Positions 1 to 5,503 of a DNA stretch of 5,920 nt are shown piece after piece. The position numbers and the translations under genes were made by a program. The DNA is from Chloroflexota bacterium (GTDB taxonomy: Bacteria; Chloroflexota; Anaerolineae; Anaerolineales; UBA11858), in assembly GCA_003513015.1 (NCBI GenBank), contig DOTA01000321.1:2497-8416 (forward strand). Reading direction: 5' to 3'. The notes under the pieces are model-generated. The model worked only from the letters and a program-made list of their open reading frames with translations. It was not told where the DNA came from and ran no database searches. The stretch's first letter is position 1, and each line of letters opens with the position of its first letter.

Positions 1-236
1 ATGGGATTGGATACCACTACAAACGGCACTTCTGTGAGTGCGCGTAGATCGCGCACCCCCTCGAACGGAATGCTCTCCGGGAACGAGAGCAAAACCAAAT
101 CCGAGGGTTGATCGGGCCATTCTTTGATTACTTGTTTTAAATCCGTGGTAACCCGGGAGGCAAACCCAGCTCGTTGCAACGCCAGGCGCAGCACTGCACT
201 TTCATCGGCGTTATAGGCAAGTAGTAGCGCGTACAT
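1..236 (-). CDS. Receiver-like domain protein (atypical response regulator), N-terminal part only
   Basis: This is the first 78 codons of a minus-strand gene that leaves the window at its left edge; no stop occurs in frame. The protein opens with MYALLLAYNADES, then a helix (AVLRLALQRAGFA), a second strand, PSDLVLLSF at residues 44-52, and PFVVVSN at 71-77. The order and spacing match the beta1-alpha1 to beta4 part of a CheY-like receiver. The usual phospho-accepting Asp after the DLVLL strand is Ser51, and the acidic pair after strand 1 is replaced by Tyr8-Asn9. The switch Thr/Ser is kept as Ser76. If it is a response regulator, it should act without aspartyl phosphorylation. The output domain, possibly a DNA-binding helix-turn-helix, lies outside the window. 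The ATG at 236 has GAGG five bases upstream. The gene starts 24 bases after the channel gene and is probably cotranscribed with it. The receiver fold is inferred from pattern only. Confidence 0.65.
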   Translation of the reverse strand, partial: MYALLLAYNADESAVLRLALQRAGFASRVTTDLKQVIKEWPDQPSDLVLLSFPESIPFEGVRDLRALTEVPFVVVSNP

Positions 237-260
237 TTTAACCTCACTGGAAAAACCGGA

Positions 261-1082
261 TTACGTTTGTTTCATCAACACCGTTTGAATCGGGTAGGGA
301 ATTTCGATCTTTTGGGCCTCGAAGGCCGCGTTGATCGCCACCACGGCTTGATCTTTAGCCTGTAATATATCCCCATCCTTCATGCTGATCCAAAAATACA
401 GCGTGAAATCTATCGACGATTCGCCAAAATTCCCGAAAACAAGCTGGGGAGCAGGGTCTGGCAGGATTCCCTTTACGCTGGCAACCGCTTCAAGCGCGGC
501 AGCCCGCGCTAATTCCAGGTTGGTGCCGTAGGCCACGCCCACGGTCAATTCCAGCCGCCGGCTATCCGCCTTGCTAAAGTTGGTGATCGCACTGGTATAC
601 ACATCCGCATTCGGCACTAACACCAGCTTACCATCAAAAGTGCGGATTTCGGTGGCGCGCAAATCCACATCTTGCACCGTGCCGCCGTAACCGGCCACCT
701 CGATTGCATCGCCAATCTCAAAAGGCTGTTGTAATAAAAGTAGCAAACCCGCCACGAAATTTTTACTAATATCTTGCAGCGCAAAACCGATGGTGAAACC
801 TGCCACACCTAAACTGACCAAAAATGCCGAAAGATCGAACCCCATTTGCTGCATCGCGACAAAAACCGTGATGGCAATCACCGACCAGCGCGTGATCTGC
901 ACAATCACCAATTTGACCTCATGATCGGTTTTGCGGCGGTCCAAAGCCAACTTTAACGCCTGGGTAATCACGCCCGTCAGGTAAAGGCCAATGAACATAA
1001 CAACCATCGCGACAATGGCCTTGGGCAAAAACGCCAGAAACTTGGTCAACATTTCTTGCAAAATACCAGAAAAAATTTCCAT
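261..1082 (-). CDS. mscS: Small-conductance mechanosensitive channel, MscS family
   Basis: Inner-membrane channel that opens under membrane tension to release solutes during hypo-osmotic shock; MscS works as a homoheptamer. Numbering from the preferred start (273 residues; E. coli MscS has 286): TM1 spans about 20-42, TM2 about 62-80, and the pore-lining TM3 about 86-117 with the family signature GFALQDISKNF at 99-109. The beta domain follows, with PFEIGD (120-125), GTVQDVD (134-140) and TFDGKLVLVPN (148-158), then the cytoplasmic alpha/beta domain to the C terminus. Aspartate stands where E. coli has hinge Gly113; this LQD version is common in the wider family. Two ATGs compete. The one at 1088 is only two bases after AGGAG, whereas the one at 1082 has an eight-base spacer, so I chose 1082. 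A receiver-like gene follows after 24 bases. The family assignment is firm; paralogue identity within it is not. Confidence 0.95.
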   Translation of the reverse strand: MEIFSGILQEMLTKFLAFLPKAIVAMVVMFIGLYLTGVITQALKLALDRRKTDHEVKLVIVQITRWSVIAITVFVAMQQMGFDLSAFLVSLGVAGFTIGFALQDISKNFVAGLLLLLQQPFEIGDAIEVAGYGGTVQDVDLRATEIRTFDGKLVLVPNADVYTSAITNFSKADSRRLELTVGVAYGTNLELARAAALEAVASVKGILPDPAPQLVFGNFGESSIDFTLYFWISMKDGDILQAKDQAVVAINAAFEAQKIEIPYPIQTVLMKQT

Positions 1083-1090
1083 CAACATAA

Positions 1091-1096
1091 CTCCTT
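1091..1096 (-). promoter_or_regulatory. Ribosome binding site that decides the mscS start
   Basis: On the minus strand AAGGAG is followed by TT-ATG-TTG-ATG. Spacing is two bases to the first ATG (1088) and eight to the second (1082), so the second is the better start. The difference is only two residues. Confidence 0.7.
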
Positions 1097-1110
1097 CTAA
1101 AAGTCACGTA

Positions 1111-1140
1111 ATCATACCGCGCGAATCTCAAAACAGGCAA
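1111..1140 (-). promoter_or_regulatory. Sigma-70-type promoter for mscS and the downstream receiver-like gene
   Basis: On the minus strand TTGCCT (1140-1135; four of six consensus bases) is followed by an 18-base spacer and TATGAT (1116-1111; five of six). The predicted start is about 20 bases before the mscS ATG. It sits in the 90-base divergent gap and its -35 overlaps the region upstream of the glycosyltransferase promoter. Recognised by pattern only. Confidence 0.5.
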
Positions 1141-1160
1141 ATTTCTCCGCCCGCTTCGGG

Positions 1161-1166
1161 TACAAT
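1161..1166 (+). promoter_or_regulatory. -10 element giving a probable leaderless glycosyltransferase mRNA
   Basis: TACAAT matches five of six bases of the -10 consensus. It ends six bases before the ATG at 1173, so a normal start site would fall on or within a base or two of the A of the ATG. No good -35 hexamer is visible 16-19 bases upstream. No Shine-Dalgarno sequence lies at a useful distance: the only purine run, GAGAA, directly abuts the ATG. Together these fit transcription of a leaderless message. Confidence 0.45.
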
Positions 1167-1172
1167 CGAGAA

Positions 1173-2189
1173 ATGCCCGCCATCTCGGTTTTGCTGCCTT
1201 GTTACAACGCTGCCACCACATTGGATGAAGCTTTGGATAGCCTCGCCCGGCAGACTCTCGCGGATTTTGAAGTGATTACCGTGGATGATGGCTCCACCGA
1301 TGCCACGGGAGCGCTGCTCGCCGCCTGGGCCGCGGCTGATTCCCGTTTTCGAGTTTTATCCTGCCCCCACAGAGGCATCATCCCGGCGCTCAATGCCGGT
1401 TTAACCGCCTGCCACGCCCCCTATGTTGCCCGCCTCGATGCCGATGACCGCACCCTGCCTACCCGTCTCGAAAAACAGGCTGCTTATCTGGACGCCCACC
1501 CCGAGATTGCCTTGGTAAGCTGTCAGGTACGCGGCTTCCCTACGAGTGATATGCGCCGGGGCTTTCAAATCTACCTGGATTGGCTCAACAACTTGATCGC
1601 CGATGCCGACATCCGCCGCGAAATCTTCGTGGAAAGCCCGTTGCCGCACCCCAGCGTGGCCTTCCGCAAAGCCTGGGTCGAGCGTTTGGGCGGCTATCAA
1701 GAACATGGCTGGCCCGAAGACTACGATCTCTGGCTGCGTATGTATCTGACGGGCGCGCAATTCGCCAAAATCCCTGAGGTGCTGGTGGAGTGGCGCGAGC
1801 ACCCAGATAGATTGACTCGCACCGACCGCCGTTACTCGGTGGAGAATTTTCTACGGGCCAAGGCGCACTATCTGGCGCGCGGCCCCCTCCAAAATCGAGA
1901 TGGGGTCATCCTGTGGGGTGCGGGGATGATCGGGCGGCGGTTGGGCAAACAGCTTCAGCGCCAAAATCTTCCCCTGAAAGCCTATATCGAGATTAATCCC
2001 CATAAAATTGGCGGCCTGTGCCGCAGCCAACCGATTATCGCCCCCGAAGAACTGCTCGATTGGTGGGGGCGCTACCAAAATCCGGCGCTGCTGGCAGCCG
2101 TAAGCGCCCGCGGTGCTCGCGAAATCATCCGTCAAAGATTAGCGGAGATGGGTTTGGTCGAGGGCCGCGATTGGTGGGGTGCGGCGTAG
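1173..2189 (+). CDS. Family 2 glycosyltransferase with C-terminal nucleotide-binding Rossmann domain
   Basis: Predicted cytoplasmic enzyme moving a sugar from a nucleotide-sugar donor onto a polysaccharide, lipid or similar acceptor. Residues 1-220 form a GT-A fold: VLLPCYNA at 6-13, VDDGSTD at 37-43 for the nucleotide, the metal-binding DADD at 89-92, and WPEDYDLWLRM at 180-190, where Glu182-Asp183 is the usual catalytic ED pair. No membrane helix is evident, so it is not a processive membrane synthase. Residues about 244-310 hold a second module, VILWGAGMIGRRLGKQL (245-261), then AYIEINPHKIGG (270-281), with GxGxxG at 249-254 and an acidic residue (Glu273) ending the second strand. That resembles an NAD- or nucleotide-binding Rossmann half, as at the N terminus of PglD-type sugar acetyltransferases. 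Donor and acceptor cannot be told. The start is the only sensible ATG before the first GT-A strand. A 52-base gap separates it from the next gene, so cotranscription is possible but not shown. Confidence 0.9.
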   Translation: MPAISVLLPCYNAATTLDEALDSLARQTLADFEVITVDDGSTDATGALLAAWAAADSRFRVLSCPHRGIIPALNAGLTACHAPYVARLDADDRTLPTRLEKQAAYLDAHPEIALVSCQVRGFPTSDMRRGFQIYLDWLNNLIADADIRREIFVESPLPHPSVAFRKAWVERLGGYQEHGWPEDYDLWLRMYLTGAQFAKIPEVLVEWREHPDRLTRTDRRYSVENFLRAKAHYLARGPLQNRDGVILWGAGMIGRRLGKQLQRQNLPLKAYIEINPHKIGGLCRSQPIIAPEELLDWWGRYQNPALLAAVSARGAREIIRQRLAEMGLVEGRDWWGAA

Positions 2190-2230
2190 AAAAGCAGACC
2201 CCCAATCGCAAAATCTTACCGCGGTCAAAA

Positions 2231-2236
2231 AAGGAG
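2231..2236 (+). promoter_or_regulatory. Ribosome binding site that fixes the thioesterase start
   Basis: AAGGAG lies five bases before the ATG at 2242. An in-frame ATG at 2179 would overlap the glycosyltransferase end, has no such site, and would add 21 residues that do not look like part of a hotdog protein. Confidence 0.8.
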
Positions 2237-2241
2237 AAAAT

Positions 2242-2658
2242 ATGGAACTTAGCGAACGCATCACCCCCGGCATGATCCGCGAGGAAACTTTCATTGTGGA
2301 GGAGCAGCACACGGCCTACCACATTGGTAGCGGCGACGAAAAGGTGCTCGGCACCCCCTGGATGATTTCATTTATGGAGCGCGTTTCCAACCGCCTGATC
2401 GCCGAACATCTGCGCGAAGGCCAAATGAGTGTCGGCGTGCAGGTGGATGTGCGGCATCTCGCTGCCACACCGATGAACGCTAGCGTGCGCGTGCGTGCCG
2501 AAGTGCTGGAAGTAGTCAAAAACCGGGTCAAGCTCTCGATTGACGCCTGGGACAATGCCGACAAAATCGGTGAGGGCACGCACCTGCGCGCAATCGTAGA
2601 TAAAGAGCGCTTTATGGCGCGAGTTCTCGCCAAATCAGCATCGGAAAAACACTCATGA
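2242..2658 (+). CDS. Hotdog-fold acyl-CoA thioesterase, FlK-like
   Basis: A 138-residue cytoplasmic protein expected to hydrolyse a short acyl-CoA thioester. The pattern is that of the fluoroacetyl-CoA thioesterase (FlK) family: VLGTPWMISFMERV at 35-48, SVGVQVDVRHLAATP at 63-77, and IGEGTHLRAIVDKERF at 109-124. The FlK catalytic residues Thr42, Glu50 and His76 correspond to Thr38, Glu46 and His72 at exactly the same spacing, and FlK Gly69 and Arg120 correspond to Gly65 and Arg116. The position of the FlK lid residue Phe36 is Asp32, so selectivity for fluoroacetyl-CoA is unlikely and a general housekeeping role is the better guess. FlK numbering is from memory of the literature. The stop overlaps the next start (ATGA at 2655-2658), which implies translational coupling to the cupin. 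Confidence 0.85.
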   Translation: MELSERITPGMIREETFIVEEQHTAYHIGSGDEKVLGTPWMISFMERVSNRLIAEHLREGQMSVGVQVDVRHLAATPMNASVRVRAEVLEVVKNRVKLSIDAWDNADKIGEGTHLRAIVDKERFMARVLAKSASEKHS

Positions 2659-3038
2659 ATATTCTGCGCCAAAACTTTTCCCCGCGTTACCAGCGAGATG
2701 AGATCACCTCATATCTACTGATTTCCGCCAAAACCTGCGGTGCGGAGAAACTCGCCATCACCCTTGTCGAAATGGAGCCGGGAGGATTTCAACATTTACA
2801 TTCCCACGAACCCGAGCAAATGTACTACATCCTCGCAGGCTGCGGCCTGATGTCTGTTGCTAGCGAAGAGTGTCTGGTGCAGGCTGGGGATTGCATTTTC
2901 TTTCCAGCCTTTGCCGAGCACGGGTTGAAAAACACCGGCCAAGGGGTGTTGCGCTATCTCAGTGCGGCTTCACCTTCCTTTACGCGGGAGCAGTGCGAAG
3001 CGTGGTGGCCGCTGCCAGCCAGCGAGGCTGAAATCTAG
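2655..3038 (+). CDS. Small single-domain cupin protein
   Basis: A 127-residue single beta-barrel of the Cupin_2 type. Motif 1 runs from Gly43 to Gly62 and includes HLHSHEPEQ at 47-55; motif 2 is GDCIFFPAFAEHGLKN at 78-93. The likely metal ligands are His49, His51, Gln55 (or Glu54) and His89, so a mononuclear metal site seems intact. No second domain or DNA-binding region is present. Such small cupins may be isomerases, dioxygenases, epimerase-like enzymes or ligand sensors, and the sequence does not say which. Its ATG overlaps the thioesterase stop by four bases and has only a weak GGAA upstream, so its translation probably depends on ribosomes coming from the thioesterase. The kinase gene follows after 17 bases. 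Confidence 0.85.
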   Translation: MNILRQNFSPRYQRDEITSYLLISAKTCGAEKLAITLVEMEPGGFQHLHSHEPEQMYYILAGCGLMSVASEECLVQAGDCIFFPAFAEHGLKNTGQGVLRYLSAASPSFTREQCEAWWPLPASEAEI

Positions 3039-3055
3039 CATATCAGAGATCGTTT

Positions 3056-4060
3056 ATGGATCCCCAAATTGCCCAACGTTATACCGATGATATGTTGCAG
3101 GCGCTGATGCAGCGCTTTAGCATCCAACCCAACGAGATCAAACTACTGGATGGCTTCGAGAGTTTCATTTACGAATTTTATCGTCCCGGAGATGGAGAAT
3201 TCATCCTGCGCGTTAGCCACAGCGGACGGCGCAGCCCGGAGATGATCGCGGGCGAGGTAGATTGGATCAACTACCTGGCCCGGGGTGGGGCTAACGTCTC
3301 GCGGGCGATTCTGTCGCAACAGGGGAATCTGGTTGAGGGAGTGGCCGACGGATACGGCGAGCAATTTTTAGCGACGGCCTTTGTCAAGGCGCGCGGCGGT
3401 CCGCCCTGGGAAACGGAGTGGACTCCGGCATTTGTACAGCACTACGGGCGCGTACTGGGCCGCATCCACAAACTGACCAAGGCTTACGAACCCGCCAACC
3501 CCGCCTGGCGGCGCGAAGAATGGGATGCTCCGGGCAACGTGGACCTTGAAAGGTGGCTGCCCGCCTCGGAAACGGTGGCCCTCCAAAAATTTCAGGATTT
3601 GATGCGCCATTTGCAGAGCCTCCCCAAAGATCGCGAAAGCTACGGTCTGATCCATCAAGATGCGCATGGTGGTAATTTCTTCGTCCACGAGGGGCAGATC
3701 ACGCTCTTCGATTTCGATGATTGCGTTTACGGTTGGTTCATCTACGATATTGCCATGGTGCTGTTTTACGCCGCGATGCACAAGGAGGATATGGCGGCAT
3801 ACACGGCCGATTTTATGCGTGATTTTTTGCGCGGTTACCACCAGGAAAACCAACTCGACCCGGTTTGGCTGCGGGAGTTGCCGCATTTTATGAAGTTGCG
3901 CGAGATCGACCTGTACGCTATCATCCATTTTAGTTTTGACGTCGAGAGTGATAATGGCCCCTGGATTACGGGATTTATGCGCGGGCGCAAGGAACGGATT
4001 GAGGCCGGTTTGCCTTATATCGAGTTTGATTGGGATGCGCTGGCAGAGTATTTGGCGTGA
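3056..4060 (+). CDS. APH-fold small-molecule kinase (phosphotransferase family, SrkA/ThrB2-like)
   Basis: A 334-residue protein of the aminoglycoside phosphotransferase (APH, PF01636) fold, expected to transfer the ATP gamma-phosphate to a hydroxyl of a small molecule or protein. The N lobe has FILRVSHSGRRS near residues 49-60 and a conserved Glu at about 67 (AGEVDWINYL). The catalytic loop is HQDAHGGNF at 200-208, with base Asp202 and Asn207. The metal-binding DFDD is at 219-222, followed by GWFIYDIAMVLFYAA. These sites are intact, so it should be active. Close relatives are often labelled homoserine kinase type II or aminoglycoside phosphotransferase, but the substrate is unknown and an antibiotic-resistance role is not supported. 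It starts 17 bases after the cupin with only a weak upstream purine run (AGAGAT) and ends ten bases before the convergent exporter stop. Confidence 0.88.
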   Translation: MDPQIAQRYTDDMLQALMQRFSIQPNEIKLLDGFESFIYEFYRPGDGEFILRVSHSGRRSPEMIAGEVDWINYLARGGANVSRAILSQQGNLVEGVADGYGEQFLATAFVKARGGPPWETEWTPAFVQHYGRVLGRIHKLTKAYEPANPAWRREEWDAPGNVDLERWLPASETVALQKFQDLMRHLQSLPKDRESYGLIHQDAHGGNFFVHEGQITLFDFDDCVYGWFIYDIAMVLFYAAMHKEDMAAYTADFMRDFLRGYHQENQLDPVWLRELPHFMKLREIDLYAIIHFSFDVESDNGPWITGFMRGRKERIEAGLPYIEFDWDALAEYLA

Positions 4061-4084
4061 CTCCGCTAAATTAGCGCAGTTTTT
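4060..4084 (+). terminator. Intrinsic terminator of the plus-strand gene run
   Basis: CGCTA (4064-4068) pairs with TAGCG (4072-4076) around a three-base loop. After one C-C mismatch, ACT (4060-4062) pairs with AGT (4078-4080), and five T bases follow (4080-4084). The A of the kinase TGA is in the stem. On the opposite strand the hairpin is not followed by T bases, so it should stop only plus-strand transcription. It overlaps the last codons of the exporter, whose stop codon lies partly in the loop. Confidence 0.6.
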
Positions 4085-5312
4085 GGATGGAGGGGAAAAC
4101 CGCCAGATTAACGCCGATCAACAGAATGCAGCCTACCCCAGAGATCAACGCCGCGTTAGGCGCGCCGATCCGATCGCCCAGAAAGCCCACGGCCAGCGAA
4201 CCCAGGGGGTAAAAACCGCCCAAAGCCCAGGTGTAGGTACTGAGTACGCGCCCGCGCAGTTCATCGGGAACGATCATTTGGATGAGGGTGTTCGTCAAGA
4301 CAAGTTGTGTGATGAAAGAATAGCCGATCACGGCCATGAGCGCCATGCTGAGCCAAGGTGTGCGTGAAAGTGCCAAACCAATAATGCCCGGCCCCAACAG
4401 CAAGCGGCTCCTAAAGAGCAATTTTCCCTTATGGAAGCGATTGCCAAAAATAATCAATATCAAGGCCCCGATCAAAGCGCCGATGCCCTGCCAGGAGAGC
4501 AAATTCCCGAAACCGGCGGCCCCAATGTTGAGAATATCTTTCGCAAAAACGGGGACCAGCGTGAGCGCACCGAAACCAACCATACTAAAAACGGCCACCA
4601 AAAAAACTAATCCAAGAATCGCTTTTTGATCGAAAATGTAGCGAAAGCCGTCTTTCATCCGGTCAAGGGGCTTGGCACGCGAGCCAACCGCAGCAGAAGC
4701 AGATATTTGCATCAGCGCCAGCGCATAGATCACGGCCAGGTAAGAAAGGCTGTTCAGCGCAAAGGCAGGCGCTTCTCCAAAGGCGGCCACTACGATGCCG
4801 CCAATGGCCGGACCAACGATGCGGGCGATATTGAACAGGGCAGAATTGATGCTGACGGCATTCATCACATCGCGTTTGTCATCATCGACCATCTCGACGA
4901 CGAAGGCCTGGCGCGCAGGCATATCCAGGGCGTTACCAATCCCCAGCAAAAAGGAGAGCATCAGAATGTGCCAATATTGGACCATGCCAAACCAGGTCAG
5001 CAGCGCCAGAATTCCAGCGAGAAGCATAAACCAGCTTTGGGTCAGCAATAATAATTTTCGCCGGGGAAATTGGTCGGTGACCACCCCCATAAACAGGGAA
5101 AGCAAAAGGACAGGTAAAAAATTGATAAACGTGACCAGCCCCAGGCTGGTCTGTGATCCCGTAATGCGATAAACCAGCCATTGCTGGGCCGTGGTTTGCA
5201 TCCAAACCCCGATGACGGAAACCAACTGCCCCCAAAAGAACAGCCGGAAGTTGCGATGCCGCATGGCGCTAAAGGTCTGCGACCAGTTGAGAGATTGTGA
5301 TAAATTAGCCAT
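4071..5312 (-). CDS. MFS exporter, EntS/MFS_3 type, 12 transmembrane helices
   Basis: An inner-membrane proton-driven exporter of 413 residues, normal for the MFS_3 (enterobactin exporter-like) family. After a short cytoplasmic start, the first helix contains LFFWGQLVSVIGVWMQ at 24-39. Motif A in loop 2-3 is GVVTDQFPRRK at 76-86. Typical family blocks follow: NALDMPARQAFVVEMV (127-142), GPAIGG (167-172), a central cytoplasmic loop near 205-228, ELRGRVLSTY (351-360) and GFLGDRIGAP (376-385). Twelve hydrophobic segments can be counted. The substrate is unknown; relatives export siderophores, drugs or macrolides. The frame is open for another 64 codons upstream, but that stretch is hydrophilic, lies over the divergent promoters and lacks family character, so I start at the ATG at 5312, just before MANLSQSLNW. 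The Shine-Dalgarno is unusually far away (15 bases). The gene is convergent with the kinase. Confidence 0.93.
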   Translation of the reverse strand: MANLSQSLNWSQTFSAMRHRNFRLFFWGQLVSVIGVWMQTTAQQWLVYRITGSQTSLGLVTFINFLPVLLLSLFMGVVTDQFPRRKLLLLTQSWFMLLAGILALLTWFGMVQYWHILMLSFLLGIGNALDMPARQAFVVEMVDDDKRDVMNAVSINSALFNIARIVGPAIGGIVVAAFGEAPAFALNSLSYLAVIYALALMQISASAAVGSRAKPLDRMKDGFRYIFDQKAILGLVFLVAVFSMVGFGALTLVPVFAKDILNIGAAGFGNLLSWQGIGALIGALILIIFGNRFHKGKLLFRSRLLLGPGIIGLALSRTPWLSMALMAVIGYSFITQLVLTNTLIQMIVPDELRGRVLSTYTWALGGFYPLGSLAVGFLGDRIGAPNAALISGVGCILLIGVNLAVFPSIQKLR

Positions 5313-5327
5313 TTTTTTTGAGAATAT

Positions 5328-5333
5328 CTCCTC
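5328..5333 (-). promoter_or_regulatory. Distant Shine-Dalgarno of the exporter, beside a small hairpin
   Basis: On the minus strand GAGGAG is 15 bases before the ATG at 5312, against the usual 5-9. The intervening bases hold GAGATATTCTC, able to form a four-pair stem (GAGA/TCTC) that includes part of the site, then seven A bases leading into the ATG. Folding could shorten the distance or hide the site. Confidence 0.45.
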
Positions 5334-5402
5334 GGGGTGGCACCTTACCTGGGTGAGCGTAGCAAGATGGTGTCGCGGTCGAACGTAAAATTTTGGAGGC
5401 TC

Positions 5403-5431
5403 ATTGTACTCCCAGTGAGGTAAATTTTCAC
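5403..5431 (-). promoter_or_regulatory. Sigma-70-type promoter for the exporter
   Basis: On the minus strand GTGAAA (5431-5426; four of six -35 bases), a 17-base spacer, and TACAAT (5408-5403; five of six -10 bases). The transcript would start near 5396 and carry a leader of about 84 bases. The inverted repeat GGAG (5395-5398) / CTCC (5409-5412) flanks the -10 element. Confidence 0.5.
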
Positions 5432-5436
5432 ACAGT

Positions 5437-5461
5437 TTGTCAGGTTGGAGCGTGGTAAGAT
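5437..5461 (+). promoter_or_regulatory. Possible extended -10 promoter for the dehydrogenase
   Basis: TGGTAAGAT at 5453-5461 resembles an extended -10 (TGn plus TAAGAT, four of six). TTGTCA at 5437-5442 looks like a -35, but the spacing is only 13 bases, so the extended -10 would have to do most of the work. The perfect palindrome AAGCGCTT at 5462-5469 lies at the expected start site. This region is back to back with the exporter promoter. Confidence 0.3.
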
Positions 5462-5490
5462 AAGCGCTTGTTGCAAAAAAACTCGCTTTA

Positions 5491-5496
5491 AAGGAG
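5491..5496 (+). promoter_or_regulatory. Ribosome binding site of the dehydrogenase
   Basis: AAGGAG with a seven-base spacer to the ATG at 5504, a near-ideal site. It shows that the gene start is intact even though the frame is interrupted later. Confidence 0.8.
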
Positions 5497-5503
5497 ATCT
5501 TCA

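Noticed and set aside
241..250. Shared 10-mer CCAGTGAGGT near the receiver-like gene start (minus strand) and at 5412-5421 (plus strand)
   Set aside because: Many exact 10-base matches are expected by chance in a window this size, and the two sites have different contexts: one is a ribosome site, the other an upstream gap.
1401..1802. Open frame opposite the glycosyltransferase
   Set aside because: It mirrors a well-supported GT-A domain, with no start signal or domain of its own.
2179..2241. An earlier thioesterase start at 2179, overlapping the glycosyltransferase end
   Set aside because: The AAGGAG at 2231-2236 points to the ATG at 2242, and the extra residues are basic and unlike the family.
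3368..3928. Long open frame opposite the kinase gene
   Set aside because: It is antisense to a gene with intact catalytic motifs and shows no recognisable domain; a shadow of codon bias.
3056..4060. Aminoglycoside resistance role for the kinase
   Set aside because: The fold is shared by many metabolic kinases, and neither flanking genes nor any mobile element suggests resistance.
4626..5172. Open frames on the plus strand inside the exporter
   Set aside because: The minus strand encodes a complete 12-helix transporter; the plus-strand frames are hydrophilic and lack motifs.
5336..5344. GGTGGCACC odd palindrome in the exporter leader
   Set aside because: Too short, with no loop and no partner repeat of the same sequence nearby; likely chance.
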